A stretch of 64,000 nucleotides of DNA from Acetobacteraceae bacterium. GTDB lineage: Bacteria > Pseudomonadota > Alphaproteobacteria > Acetobacterales > Acetobacteraceae. Where the stretch lies: assembly GCA_027482245.1 (NCBI GenBank), contig JAIXWG010000052.1:62001-126000 (forward strand), given 5' to 3'. How positions within the stretch are numbered: the stretch's first letter is position 1; each line of letters begins with the position of its first letter. Shown one piece after another: positions 1-8,594 of this stretch. A program made the position numbers and the translations under genes. The notes under the pieces were generated by a model. That model searched no databases and was not told where the DNA came from. It saw only the letters and a list, made by a program, of their open reading frames with translations.

Positions 1-516
1 CGCCTGAACTACGCCTCCTCCGGCGTCGGCGCGACCAACCACCTGGCGATGGAGATGCTGCGCGCCGCGACGGGGCTGGAGGCGACGCATGTTCCCTATC
101 GCGGCGGCCTCGTCACCGTGCAGGCCATCCTCTCCAACGACGTGCAGATGTGCGTGGAGGGCATCCTGACGCTGCCGCCCTTCCTGGCGGAGAACAAGGT
201 CCGCGCCATCGCCGTGACGGGCGCCACGCGGTCCCACCTGCTGCCCGATGTGCCCGCGGTGGCGGAAACGGTGCCCGGCTTCGATGCCGGCGCCTGGGTG
301 ATGTTCTTCGCCCCCGCCGGCACGCCCCCCGCGATCATCGAGAAGCTGTCGGCGGAAACGCGGATCTCCCTCGCCAAGCCCGCCATCCGCGCACGCCTCG
401 CTGAACTTGGCGCCACCGTTACCGGCACGACGGCGGAGGAAGCAGCCACCATCCACCGGGCGGAGCTGGTAAAATGGCGGCGCGCGGTGGAGGTTTCCGG
501 CGCCGCCGGTCGCTGA
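1..516 (+). CDS. TTT (Bug/TctC) substrate-binding protein, C-terminal part
   Basis: The frame is open from the first base of the window, so the N-terminus and signal peptide lie outside; 171 codons remain. The piece carries the family signatures HVPYRGG and LPDVPAVAE and ends in the usual C-terminal helix region. Members of this family are periplasmic solute receptors of tripartite tricarboxylate transporters; ligands are mostly carboxylates but cannot be read from sequence. No TctA or TctB membrane gene is visible nearby. It converges on the cydB gene, with only 6 bases between the two stop codons. Confidence 0.9.
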   Translation, partial: RLNYASSGVGATNHLAMEMLRAATGLEATHVPYRGGLVTVQAILSNDVQMCVEGILTLPPFLAENKVRAIAVTGATRSHLLPDVPAVAETVPGFDAGAWVMFFAPAGTPPAIIEKLSAETRISLAKPAIRARLAELGATVTGTTAEEAATIHRAELVKWRRAVEVSGAAGR

Positions 517-522
517 CCCTGT

Positions 523-1536
523 TCAGTCGTAGCTCAACGCCTGCGCCTTGCCGCCGAAGATGCGCCAGGCAAAGACGGTGTAGAGCAGGATCACCGGCAG
601 CACGAAGGCCGCGCCGGCCAGGATGATGGACAGGCTCTCCGGCGCGCTGGCCGAATCCCAGATCGTCAGCCTTTCCGGCACGACATAGGGGAAGAAGGAC
701 CAGGCCAGCCCGGCGAAGAACAGCAGGAACAGCCCGACCGCACCGAAGAAGGGCACCCGGCGCAACACGTCGTCGGGCAGGGGCATATGCCGCAGCAGCA
801 GTGCCAGGCCCACCAGCAACGCTGCCGTGGCCAGCGGCAGGAAAGCCAGCAGGAACACCACCGGCATCTCGAACCACCGCGCCGCGATCCGCTCGCTGAC
901 CAGCGGCGTCACGGCGGAGACGAGCAGGATGCCGAGGCCGAGCGGCCAGATCGCGCGCCGCGCCCACAGGATCGCGTGGCGCTGCAACTCGGCCTCGCAG
1001 CGCCAGATCATCCAGCAGGCGCCGATGAAGGCATAGGCGATGGCGAGCCCGATCGCCGCCATGGCCGCGAAGCCCGTGGCGGCCCAGCCTTCCGCGAAGC
1101 CTAGCACGTAGCGCCCGAGCATCCAGCCCTGCGCCAGCGCCGCGCCCAGCGATCCCACGAAGAACCACCGATCCCAGCGCCGCTTGCCATGTTCGTCCGT
1201 GGCCTTGGCGCGGAACTCGAAGGCCACGCCGCGCAGCGTCAGCGCCACCAGCATGACGGCGACGGGCAGGTAGAGCGCCGTCAGGATCATGCCATGCGCC
1301 GCCGGGAAGGCGACCAGCAGCAGCCCGACACCCAGCACCAGCCAGGTCTCGTTTGCGTCCCAGAAGGGACCGATGGCCGCGATCATGCGGTCCCGGTCCG
1401 GCTCCGCTTCCCGCGTCTCCAGCAGAATGCCGACGCCGAGGTCGAAGCCGTCCAGCACGACATAGGCCAGGATCGCGACCGCCATGAGACCCGCGAAGAT
1501 CACCGGCAGCCATTCGGCAGGCAGGAAGGGGGTCAT
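523..1536 (-). CDS. cydB: Cytochrome bd-type quinol oxidase subunit II
   Basis: Subunit II of the bd-type terminal oxidase, an inner-membrane protein that pairs with CydA to oxidise quinol and reduce oxygen to water. The 337-residue length fits the shorter CioB (cyanide-insensitive) type better than the roughly 379-residue E. coli CydB. Typical features are the start region VVLDGFDLGVG, then WDANETWLVLG, and eight or so hydrophobic segments. The start codon overlaps the cydA stop by 4 bases, so translation is probably coupled. No small cydX-like reading frame follows, because the next gene lies on the other strand 6 bases away. Confidence 0.95.
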   Translation of the reverse strand: MTPFLPAEWLPVIFAGLMAVAILAYVVLDGFDLGVGILLETREAEPDRDRMIAAIGPFWDANETWLVLGVGLLLVAFPAAHGMILTALYLPVAVMLVALTLRGVAFEFRAKATDEHGKRRWDRWFFVGSLGAALAQGWMLGRYVLGFAEGWAATGFAAMAAIGLAIAYAFIGACWMIWRCEAELQRHAILWARRAIWPLGLGILLVSAVTPLVSERIAARWFEMPVVFLLAFLPLATAALLVGLALLLRHMPLPDDVLRRVPFFGAVGLFLLFFAGLAWSFFPYVVPERLTIWDSASAPESLSIILAGAAFVLPVILLYTVFAWRIFGGKAQALSYD

Positions 1537-2888
1537 GCCACCATCTCCCCCGGCGCGCTGCCGGGCTTCACCATGGAACTATCGGTCGCCTCCGCCACGC
1601 GGCCCTTCTTGGCCAGGCGGTAGATCGTGGTGATGTAGGCGCCGAGCAGCAGCGCGTAGAGCGTCAGGTAGGTGACCAGGGTGGAGCCGATGGCCATTGC
1701 CGGCACGGGCCCCGCGGCCTGCGCCGTGGTCAGCACCCCCGTCACCAGCCAGGGCTGGCGGCCGATTTCCGTCACGTACCAGCCCGCCAGCGTCGCCACC
1801 CAACCCGCAAAGGCCATCACCGCGAAGCCGCGCAGCATCAGCACCGGCAGCGTGCCACGCCGCCACAGGAACCAGGCGCCGGCCCAGGCCATGGCGATCA
1901 TCGCCAGGCCGGTGCCGACCATGACGCGGAAGGCGTAGAAGACGGGCGCCACCGGCGGGTGCTTGCCCTCGAACTCGTTGAGCCCCGGCACGACGCCGGC
2001 GGGATCATGCTTCAGGATCAGGCTGGCCCCCGACGGGATCGCGATCTCGAAGCGGTTGGTGCGGTTGGCTTCGTCCGGGATGGCGAAGAGCACTAGGGGC
2101 ACATGCCCGCGCGTCTCCCAGTTCGCCTCCATCGCGGCGACCTTGGCGGGCTGGTGTTCCAGCGTGTTGAGGCCGTGCAGGTCGCCGACGAAGGCCTGCA
2201 CCGGCGCCAGCACCGCGCCCATCACGATGCCGGTCCGCAGCGCCGCCATGACGGCCGGCGCGCGGTCCCCCTTCAGCCAGCGCCAGGCGGAGATGCCGGC
2301 CAGCAGGAAGGCCACCGTCAGCGCGCTCGCGATCAGCATATGCGTCAGGCGATAGGGCATGGAGGGGTTGAACACGATCGCCGCCCAGTCCACGGCATGC
2401 GCGACGCCATCGCGCATCTCATGCCCCTGCGGCGTGTGCATCCAGGAATTCAGTACGATGATCCAGAAGGCGCTCATCGTGGTGCCGAAGGCGACCAGGA
2501 AGGTGGCGCCGGTGTGCACCCAGCCCGGCACGCGGCTGAAGCCGAACAGCATGATCGCTAGGAAGGTCGCTTCCAGGAAGAAGGCCGTCAGCACCTCATA
2601 GGCCAGCAGCGGCCCCGCGATGTTGCCGACGCGCTCCATGAAGCCCGGCCAGTTGGTGCCGAACTGGAAGGACATGGTGATGCCGGAGACGACGCCGAGC
2701 GCGAAGGACAGCGCGAAGATCTTCACCCAGAAGCGGTAGGCATCCATCCATGCCTCGTTCCGCGTCGCGTTGAAGCGCAGCTTGAAAAACAGCAGCACCC
2801 AGCCCAGCGCGATGGTGATGGTCGGGAACAGGATATGGAATGAGATGTTGGCGGCGAACTGGATGCGCGCCAGCAGGATCGGGTCCAT
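1533..2888 (-). CDS. cydA: Cytochrome bd-type quinol oxidase subunit I
   Basis: Haem-bearing subunit of the bd oxidase in the inner membrane. The N-terminal helix contains His18, matching the haem b595 ligand (His19 in E. coli). The conserved quinol-side motif GRQPW is at residues 376-380. At 451 residues it has the short Q-loop of CioA-like enzymes rather than the longer E. coli loop. It is the middle gene of a tight three-gene operon (regulator, cydA, cydB), 3 bases behind the regulator stop. Low-oxygen or respiratory-inhibitor tolerance is the expected role; cyanide insensitivity is inferred only from length and subtype. Confidence 0.95.
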   Translation of the reverse strand: MDPILLARIQFAANISFHILFPTITIALGWVLLFFKLRFNATRNEAWMDAYRFWVKIFALSFALGVVSGITMSFQFGTNWPGFMERVGNIAGPLLAYEVLTAFFLEATFLAIMLFGFSRVPGWVHTGATFLVAFGTTMSAFWIIVLNSWMHTPQGHEMRDGVAHAVDWAAIVFNPSMPYRLTHMLIASALTVAFLLAGISAWRWLKGDRAPAVMAALRTGIVMGAVLAPVQAFVGDLHGLNTLEHQPAKVAAMEANWETRGHVPLVLFAIPDEANRTNRFEIAIPSGASLILKHDPAGVVPGLNEFEGKHPPVAPVFYAFRVMVGTGLAMIAMAWAGAWFLWRRGTLPVLMLRGFAVMAFAGWVATLAGWYVTEIGRQPWLVTGVLTTAQAAGPVPAMAIGSTLVTYLTLYALLLGAYITTIYRLAKKGRVAEATDSSMVKPGSAPGEMVA

Positions 2889-2891
2889 GGC

Positions 2892-3455
2892 TCAACCTCC
2901 CTTGCGCGGCCGCACCAGGCCGACGACCTTGTCCTTCGCTTCCAGCAGCCGCGTGACCTTGGCGCCCAGCGCCAGCAAGGCTGCCAGACGTTCGGTTTCC
3001 AACCGCTTCACGTCCTCGTACCAGGTGGTCAGGCGCTCGATAAGGCCGTGCATCTCGGCCATCCGGGCCTGGGCGTGGCGCTCATCCTCGCTGCCCGGGG
3101 TCTGCATCAGCAATTCGCGCAGCACCGACAGCGTCGGGTCCACCTCCCGCTTCTTCCTCTCCTCCGCCAGCGTGCGCAGGATCAGCCAGACATCGTCGGG
3201 GGTGGTGAAGTAATCGCGCCGGTCATCCGGGATGTGCTTCAGCAGCACCAGGTTCCAGGCCTGCAATTCCTTGAGGCCCATGGAGACGTTGGAGCGTGAG
3301 ACGCCCAGTGCATCCACGATCTGTTCCGCATTGAGCGGAGAGGGCGACACGTAGAGCAGGGCGTAGATCTGCCCGACCGTGCGGTTGATGCCCCAGCGGC
3401 TGCCCATTTCGCCGAAATGGAGCACGAAGGACTGGACGAGCGGAGGTAGCTTCAT
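2892..3455 (-). CDS. GbsR/MarR-type winged-helix regulator of the cyd operon
   Basis: A 187-residue DNA-binding regulator. Residues about 20-90 form a winged helix (the recognition region is around GVSRSNVSMGLKEL), followed by a long helical C-terminal part with heptad-like leucines (about 110-175) suited to dimerisation. It resembles GbsR-family regulators. It is the first gene of the operon with cydA and cydB, so it most likely controls them and itself. A perfect 8+8-bp inverted repeat lies 11 bases upstream of its start codon. The ribosome site is weak. The inducing signal is unknown. Confidence 0.85.
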   Translation of the reverse strand: MKLPPLVQSFVLHFGEMGSRWGINRTVGQIYALLYVSPSPLNAEQIVDALGVSRSNVSMGLKELQAWNLVLLKHIPDDRRDYFTTPDDVWLILRTLAEERKKREVDPTLSVLRELLMQTPGSEDERHAQARMAEMHGLIERLTTWYEDVKRLETERLAALLALGAKVTRLLEAKDKVVGLVRPRKGG

Positions 3456-3465
3456 GGCTGACCGT

Positions 3466-3487
3466 CATTTCAGGAATTTCTGAAATG
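3466..3487. promoter_or_regulatory. 22-bp palindrome, likely operator of the regulator-cydAB operon
   Basis: The arms CATTTCAG (3466-3473) and CTGAAATG (3480-3487) are perfectly complementary with a 6-base AT-rich spacer. The site is just upstream of the regulator start codon in the only gap serving this operon. A winged-helix dimer would fit such a site, so autoregulation by the adjacent GbsR/MarR-type protein is the natural inference. Confidence 0.65.
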
Positions 3488-3526
3488 GCGAATCATGCCA
3501 GCAATGTCAAGCTTTCCTGACGCCCC

Positions 3527-4987
3527 TCATTCCAGATCCGGGTGCGTCACGACCTGGCGGAAGGGATCGTAGCCCGAGGGGAAATGCCCCGTCGGCCGCA
3601 GCCAGTCATAGCGATCCCGCGGCAGCCATCGGCCCTGACCCTCATGGCCGAGGTAGCGGCCCCGGTCGAACACCACCTGGCCACGCAGCAGCGTCGTCTC
3701 CGCCCAGCCCGTCAGCTCCATGCCCTCATAGGGCGTGTAGTCGACGGCGTGGTGAAGCGTCGCGTTGGTCACGCGGTCCGTCCGATCCCCGTCCCACACC
3801 ACCAAATCCGCATCCGCCCCGACGGCGATGGTCCCCTTGCGCGGATGCAGCCCGAAGGCCCGGGCGGCATTGGTGGAGGACAGGGCGACGAACTCGCAGG
3901 GCGTGATGCGGCCCTTCGCCACGCCTTCCGACCACAGGATTGAAAGCCGCGTCTCCACCCCCGGGATGCCGTTCGGGATCTGGTCGACCCGCGGCTCCGT
4001 CCCCCAGCGCTTCTTGCCGTCCGCCGCGTCGAAATTCACCGGCGCGTGGTCGGAGGTGACGACATCGATGACGCCGCGCTTGAGGTAGTCCCACAGCGAC
4101 CCGCGTTCCGCGCTGCCGCGTGGCGCGGGGCCGAAGACGTATTTCGCGGCCTCGAAGCCCGGCCGGTTCAGGTCGGCGGCCGACAGCGCCAGGTATTGCG
4201 TGCAGGTCTCCGCATGCACCCGCACGCCGCGGCGCTGCGCCGCCTCGATCTCGGCCGCCGCTTCCGGTGCGCTGACATGGAAGACTTGGACCGGCGTGTC
4301 GGTCAGCTCGGCCAGCGAGGCGATGCGATGCACCGCCTCCCGCTCCCCGATCGCGGGCTTCAGCACCGCCTGGTATTTCGGGTGACGGAAGCCGCCCTCG
4401 GCCAGCTTCTCGCCGAGATACTGGTGGATGCCCCAGTTCTCCGCATGCACGGTCACCAGCGCGCCATGCTCCCGCGCCACCTCCATGACGCGGAGCAGCG
4501 CGAGGTCATCCAGCCAGTTCGTCTTCCCCGTCATGAAGACCTTCACGGACCGGTGCCCCGCCGCGATCAGCGCCGGCAATTCGTCGCGCAGCACGGCTTC
4601 CGTCGGGTTCGTGACCCAGAGATGGAAGGCGTAGTCCACCGCGCAGCGCTTCGCGCGTCCGCGGTACTCCGGCACGATATCCGCCAGCGTGCCGTCACGC
4701 GGCTGCAGCGCGAAGGCGATGATGGTGGTGGTGCCGCCGCAGGCCGCGCTGCGCGTCGCGGTGAAGAGGTCATCGGCATTGTTCACGCCGCCGCTCATGC
4801 GCTGTTCGGCGTGGCAATGGCTGTCGATGCCGCCGGGGATCACGAACTTCCCTCCGGCATCGATAACCTCGCGCCCTACCAACCCATTGCCGAGCGTTGC
4901 GATCACGCCGCCGGTGATGCCGATCTCGGCCCGAAACACGTCGCTCGCCGTCACCAGGACGCCGTTGCGGATGACGAGGTCATGCAT
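3527..4987 (-). CDS. Dihydropyrimidinase/D-hydantoinase family cyclic amidohydrolase
   Basis: A 486-residue amidohydrolase-superfamily enzyme that should open cyclic ureides or imides. The metal site of the family is readable: the HxH motif in GIDSHCH near residue 57, the carboxylated-lysine region SVKVFMTGK near residue 150, single histidines in TVHAENW and VFHVSAPE, and the aspartate in TSDHAPVNF. Length is normal for D-hydantoinases. The physiological substrate (dihydropyrimidine, hydantoin, allantoin-like) cannot be told. It follows the NHL gene by 6 bases and is presumably co-transcribed with it; a TTT binding protein is divergent from the pair. Confidence 0.88.
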   Translation of the reverse strand: MHDLVIRNGVLVTASDVFRAEIGITGGVIATLGNGLVGREVIDAGGKFVIPGGIDSHCHAEQRMSGGVNNADDLFTATRSAACGGTTTIIAFALQPRDGTLADIVPEYRGRAKRCAVDYAFHLWVTNPTEAVLRDELPALIAAGHRSVKVFMTGKTNWLDDLALLRVMEVAREHGALVTVHAENWGIHQYLGEKLAEGGFRHPKYQAVLKPAIGEREAVHRIASLAELTDTPVQVFHVSAPEAAAEIEAAQRRGVRVHAETCTQYLALSAADLNRPGFEAAKYVFGPAPRGSAERGSLWDYLKRGVIDVVTSDHAPVNFDAADGKKRWGTEPRVDQIPNGIPGVETRLSILWSEGVAKGRITPCEFVALSSTNAARAFGLHPRKGTIAVGADADLVVWDGDRTDRVTNATLHHAVDYTPYEGMELTGWAETTLLRGQVVFDRGRYLGHEGQGRWLPRDRYDWLRPTGHFPSGYDPFRQVVTHPDLE

Positions 4988-4993
4988 GATGGC

Positions 4994-5854
4994 TCAGCCC
5001 TTCCGCTGCAGGCGCGTCAGCCGGTTGTCCCGGATTTCCGCCAGCAGGATGTTGCCCTTGCTGTCCTGCGCCAGCCCATGCCCCGCATTCAGCACGGGCC
5101 TGCACCGGCCCAGCAGCTTCCCTTCCGGCGACAGGCGCGTGAGGCGCGGGATCTGGTCGCTCACCAGGATGCAGCCATCGGGCCCCACGACGATGCCCAT
5201 GGGATGGAACAGGTCCGTCGCCTCCCGGATGAAGGTGCCGTCGGGGTCGAAGAACTGGATGCGGTTGTTCTCCCGGTCGCAGACGATCACCTCGCCCTGC
5301 TTGCCGAAGGCCAAATCGTGCGGTGTGGTGAATTCGCCCGGGCCCGCGCCTGGCGTGCCCCAGCTCTTCCGCAGCGTGCCGCCGGCGGAGAAGCGGTGCA
5401 CGACGGAGTTGCCGTAGCCATCGGCGACATAGATGTCGCCATTCGGATGCACGGCCGCATTGGCGGGATGGCTGAAGGGGCGCCCCGGGCGGTTCCGTTC
5501 GCCCAGCCGCAGCACCACGGCGCCCGAGCCATCCAGCACCTGGATCTCATGCCGGTCGCGATCCGCGATCAGCGCCTCGCCCTTCGGCCCGATGGTGATG
5601 CCGTGGCCGTCCGTCACGCCAGGCAGCTCATGGCTGCGCAGCACGCTGCCATCCGGCGCCACCACCACCACGACGGGCAGCCCCACGGGATCGACGTAGC
5701 GGTCGTAGCGCACGAGCACATGCGCGTTGTCTTCGGCGTCCACCGCGACATCGGTGATGCGCCCGCCCTTGAAGCTCGCCCCATCCAGCGCCCAGGGCCG
5801 CTCCACCTCGTAGAGATCGTCACCCAGGCCGACGACCAGCTTCTCCTCACGCAT
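4994..5854 (-). CDS. NHL-repeat beta-propeller protein
   Basis: A 286-residue soluble protein made almost wholly of NHL-type repeats (segments such as ANAAVHPNGDIYVADGYGN, HDLAFGKQGEVIVCDRENN and GIVVGPDGCILVSDQ), which fold into a six-bladed propeller like that of peptidyl-hydroxyglycine lyase and senescence-marker-type lactonases. No signal peptide is seen with the chosen start. The ATG at 5854 was preferred over one at 5917 because AAGGGGG lies in front of it and the upstream residues are not repeat-like. First gene of the hydantoinase operon. A lactonase or lyase role in the same catabolic path is possible but not shown. Confidence 0.75.
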   Translation of the reverse strand: MREEKLVVGLGDDLYEVERPWALDGASFKGGRITDVAVDAEDNAHVLVRYDRYVDPVGLPVVVVVAPDGSVLRSHELPGVTDGHGITIGPKGEALIADRDRHEIQVLDGSGAVVLRLGERNRPGRPFSHPANAAVHPNGDIYVADGYGNSVVHRFSAGGTLRKSWGTPGAGPGEFTTPHDLAFGKQGEVIVCDRENNRIQFFDPDGTFIREATDLFHPMGIVVGPDGCILVSDQIPRLTRLSPEGKLLGRCRPVLNAGHGLAQDSKGNILLAEIRDNRLTRLQRKG

Positions 5855-5961
5855 CGCGCGGCCCCCTTCGCATTCCGGCATCGCGTCCGCGCCATTCCGG
5901 CAATCATGCTGCCGCATGGACAGGCGCGATCATCGAGTGTTATCCCAGCTTCACGCCGCAA

Positions 5962-5984
5962 CGATGCCGGCACAAGCGGCATCG
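5962..5984. promoter_or_regulatory. Inverted repeat between divergent hydantoinase operon and TTT receptor
   Basis: Perfect 8-base arms CGATGCCG (5962-5969) and CGGCATCG (5977-5984) flank a 7-base spacer in the 213-bp gap between the leftward NHL/hydantoinase operon and the rightward TTT binding protein. The position suits an operator shared by both units. No regulator gene is next to it, and a simple RNA hairpin cannot be excluded. Confidence 0.4.
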
Positions 5985-6067
5985 ATCATCCCGACAGCAG
6001 ATTGGGGCGCGCGCCTGGAACGCACAGTCACCCGTCGCACTGCATCGCTGAACGAGGACTGGTCCCG

Positions 6068-7024
6068 ATGAACGTCACCCGCCGCGCCGCGCTCGCGCTT
6101 CCCCTCCTGCTCGCCGCGCCGCGCCTGGCGGAGGCCGCCTGGCCGGAGCGTCCGGTGACGCTCATCGTCCCCTTCGCGGCCGGCGGCGGCACGGACATCT
6201 CCGCCCGCGTCATGGCGCAGTACCTCGAACGCGAGCTCGGCCAGCCCTTCGTTGTGCAGAACCGGCCTGGCGCGGGCGGCGGCATCGGCCTCGGTGCGCT
6301 CGCCGCCGCGGCGCCGGATGGCTACACGCTGGCCATCATCAACACGCCCGGCATCGTCACCATCCCCATCGAGCGCAATGCCGGCTGGACGATGGACAGC
6401 TTCACCTTCATCGCCGGCGTGGTCGATGATCCCGGCACCTTCTCCGTCCACCCGGACAGCCCGATCCGTACCATGACGGACCTGGTGGAGGCCGCGAAGC
6501 GCGAGCCTGGTCGCATCACCGTCGCGACCCAAGGGGTGGGCTCCGCCGGCCACATCAACGCGCTGCTGCTGGAGCAGGCGACGGGCGTGCAGCTGGAACC
6601 CGTGGTCTACCAGGGCGCCGCCCCCGCGGCGCTGGCGCTGCTGCGCAAGGAAGTCACCGTCGCCACCGCCAACCTTGGCGAGGCCCTGACCTTCGCCCGC
6701 AACCAGCCCTGGCGTACCCTCGGCGTGATGGCGGAAGCGCGCAACGCCATGGCGCCGGATGTGCCGACGCTGCGGGAGATGGGGCTCGACATCCTCGGCG
6801 GCAGCCTGCGCGGCGTGGGTGGTCCACGCGGGATGGCGCCCGACGTCGTCGCGCGCCTCTCCGCCGCCATCGCCAAGGTCGTCGCCAACCCGGACTTCAT
6901 CACGACGAGCGAGCGGGCCTTCCAGCCGCTCCGCTACCTCAACTCCGCCGACTACGTCGCCTATCTCCGCGCCTCCGACGCCACGCATCGCGCGCTGTGG
7001 CGCACGCGGCCCTGGAACGTCTAG
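6068..7024 (+). CDS. TTT (Bug/TctC) substrate-binding protein
   Basis: A 318-residue periplasmic receptor with a signal peptide (NVTRRAALALPLLLAAPRLAEA). Mature-protein family marks include WPERPVTLIVPFAAGGGTD, the block QPFVVQNRPGAGGGIG and PDVPTLREMG. The reading frame stays open about 2 kb upstream, but the true start is the ATG at 6068, immediately before the signal peptide. It is divergent from the hydantoinase operon and overlaps the convergent aldolase by 4 bases. Ligand unknown; a substrate or product of the hydantoinase path is a guess from position. No TctAB permease is nearby. Confidence 0.92.
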   Translation: MNVTRRAALALPLLLAAPRLAEAAWPERPVTLIVPFAAGGGTDISARVMAQYLERELGQPFVVQNRPGAGGGIGLGALAAAAPDGYTLAIINTPGIVTIPIERNAGWTMDSFTFIAGVVDDPGTFSVHPDSPIRTMTDLVEAAKREPGRITVATQGVGSAGHINALLLEQATGVQLEPVVYQGAAPAALALLRKEVTVATANLGEALTFARNQPWRTLGVMAEARNAMAPDVPTLREMGLDILGGSLRGVGGPRGMAPDVVARLSAAIAKVVANPDFITTSERAFQPLRYLNSADYVAYLRASDATHRALWRTRPWNV

Positions 7025-7791
7025 GCGCGGATCGCGCGCACTTTCGCGGTCGCTGCGGCCTGCAGCAGCGCCGCGTCATGCCCCGCGGAGATCCAGCGGA
7101 AGCCCAGCGCCTTCGCCCGCGCGAAATGCGCATCTTCCGTAATGCCGCCGATGCCGGGCACCTTGCCTGCATCGCGGCAGGCCTGCGCCACGCGTGACGC
7201 GGCGTCCCACAGCACCGGGTCCTCCTTCATGCCCGGCCGTCCGAGATCGGCGCTGAGGTCGGAGGCGCCGAGGAACAGCACGTCGATCCCAGGCACCGCC
7301 GCGATCGCCGCCGCATTCTCCACCGCCTGCCGCGTCTCGATGATGACCACCACAAGCGTTTCCGCCGACAGCGCCGCCACCGCATCCCCCTGGCTGATCG
7401 CCTGCCGCCGGAAGTGCGGGAACATCGGGGGCAGGGGCCGCCGCCCCTCCGGCGCGAAGCGCGCGGCGCGGGCCACGCTTTCCGCCTGCGCCGCATCCTC
7501 GATCCGCGGGATCATCACGCCGAGCGCGCCCGCCGAGAGCGCCTGACCGATCGGCCCTGCCTGCGCATCCGGCAGCCGCATCAGCGGCACGATTCCCGCA
7601 TCCAGCGACGCCATCATGATCTCGCCCGCCGCATCGCCGCCGATCAGGTTGTGCTCCCGGTCCAGCACCAGCGCGTCATAGCCCGCCTGCGCCATGATGC
7701 GCGCGACATCGCCGCTGCGCGCCAGTTGCAGCGTCACCACCACCGCGCTGCCGCCCTGCGCCAGCCGCGCCTTCAACCCGTTGATCACCAT
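7021..7791 (-). CDS. HpcH/HpaI-family class II aldolase
   Basis: A 256-residue enzyme of the HpaI type, which cleaves 4-hydroxy-2-oxo acids to pyruvate and an aldehyde with a divalent metal. Residues matching the HpaI catalytic set are present at the expected spacing: His47 (REHN), Arg72 (MRLPD), Glu152 (IIETR) and Asp178 (GASDLS). Length is normal. It stands alone on its strand and converges with the TTT receptor gene, their ends overlapping by 4 bases. Substrate side chain unknown. Confidence 0.9.
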   Translation of the reverse strand: MVINGLKARLAQGGSAVVVTLQLARSGDVARIMAQAGYDALVLDREHNLIGGDAAGEIMMASLDAGIVPLMRLPDAQAGPIGQALSAGALGVMIPRIEDAAQAESVARAARFAPEGRRPLPPMFPHFRRQAISQGDAVAALSAETLVVVIIETRQAVENAAAIAAVPGIDVLFLGASDLSADLGRPGMKEDPVLWDAASRVAQACRDAGKVPGIGGITEDAHFARAKALGFRWISAGHDAALLQAAATAKVRAIRA

Positions 7792-7889
7792 GGCGCGAAG
7801 CGTGCCGCCCGCGCGCCGCTTCGTCCACCCCGTCTTGCCGCCGCCGCGCTTGCATGGTCATGGTCACGCGAACACGGGAGACGCCACCC

Positions 7890-8594
7890 ATGACCGGCAT
7901 GCCTGACGCCGCGGAAGTCGATCGCCGCCTGGCCGAGGTCCGCGCCAAGCGCGGCTACCTCCTCCCCCATCACGGCCTCCTCGCCATCGCCGCGCCGACG
8001 CTCCTCGCTGGCTACGACGCTGCCTACACCGCGCTCACGCTGACGCCGCGCAGCATGGACGAACGGTCGAAGGAATTCGTCTGGCTTGCCGTCCTCGTCT
8101 CCACCGATGAGGCCCTGGCCACGCACCACATCGCCAAGTTCCGCAACGGCGGCGGCACGGATGCGGAGATCGAGCTCGCCGTCCGCCTGGCCGCCTTCGC
8201 GGAAGGCGCGCACTGCTTCGCCTTCGCGGCCGAGAAATGGGGCCACCATCTTCCCGCCTACAACCGCGAAGCCGCCTATCGCGCCGCGCTGGATGCCGCG
8301 CAGGCCGGCAGCACCGTCTCCCGCGGGCTGGTGGAGGTCACGCTGGCCGCCGTGCAGACCACGCGCCGCGCCTGGTGGGAACTCGCCGTCCATATCCGCG
8401 GCGCCTATGCGGAAGGCGTTCCCGAACTGGAACTGGCGGAGGGCATCTCCTACGCCATGTTCCCCGGTAGCATCCCGAACTTCGTCGATGCCTGCGGCGT
8501 CTGGCAGGGCATGATCGAACGGAACGAGGTGCCGGCCTCCGACAGTTTTCGTCTATGGGGCGCGGAAGCCTCCCGCCAGAAGGGCTTCGGCTGA
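7890..8594 (+). CDS. Carboxymuconolactone-decarboxylase-like (CMD/AhpD fold) protein
   Basis: A 234-residue protein with two AhpD-fold halves (about 50-110 and 160-225). In the first half the usual CxxC-xxxH motif appears as TDEALATHH: both cysteines are missing but a histidine is kept, so a thiol-redox role like AhpD is unlikely. The start at 7890 is set by GGGAG nine bases upstream; an ATG at 7854 lacks this. It begins a three-gene operon with the Rid-like protein (stop and start share one base) and the CitE-like lyase. Confidence 0.78.
   Translation: MTGMPDAAEVDRRLAEVRAKRGYLLPHHGLLAIAAPTLLAGYDAAYTALTLTPRSMDERSKEFVWLAVLVSTDEALATHHIAKFRNGGGTDAEIELAVRLAAFAEGAHCFAFAAEKWGHHLPAYNREAAYRAALDAAQAGSTVSRGLVEVTLAAVQTTRRAWWELAVHIRGAYAEGVPELELAEGISYAMFPGSIPNFVDACGVWQGMIERNEVPASDSFRLWGAEASRQKGFG

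Noticed and set aside
4046..6067. Very long plus-strand open frame running into the TTT receptor from 4046
   Set aside because: This part is antisense to the hydantoinase and NHL genes and is low-complexity Arg/His-rich; the receptor starts with a clear signal peptide at 6068.
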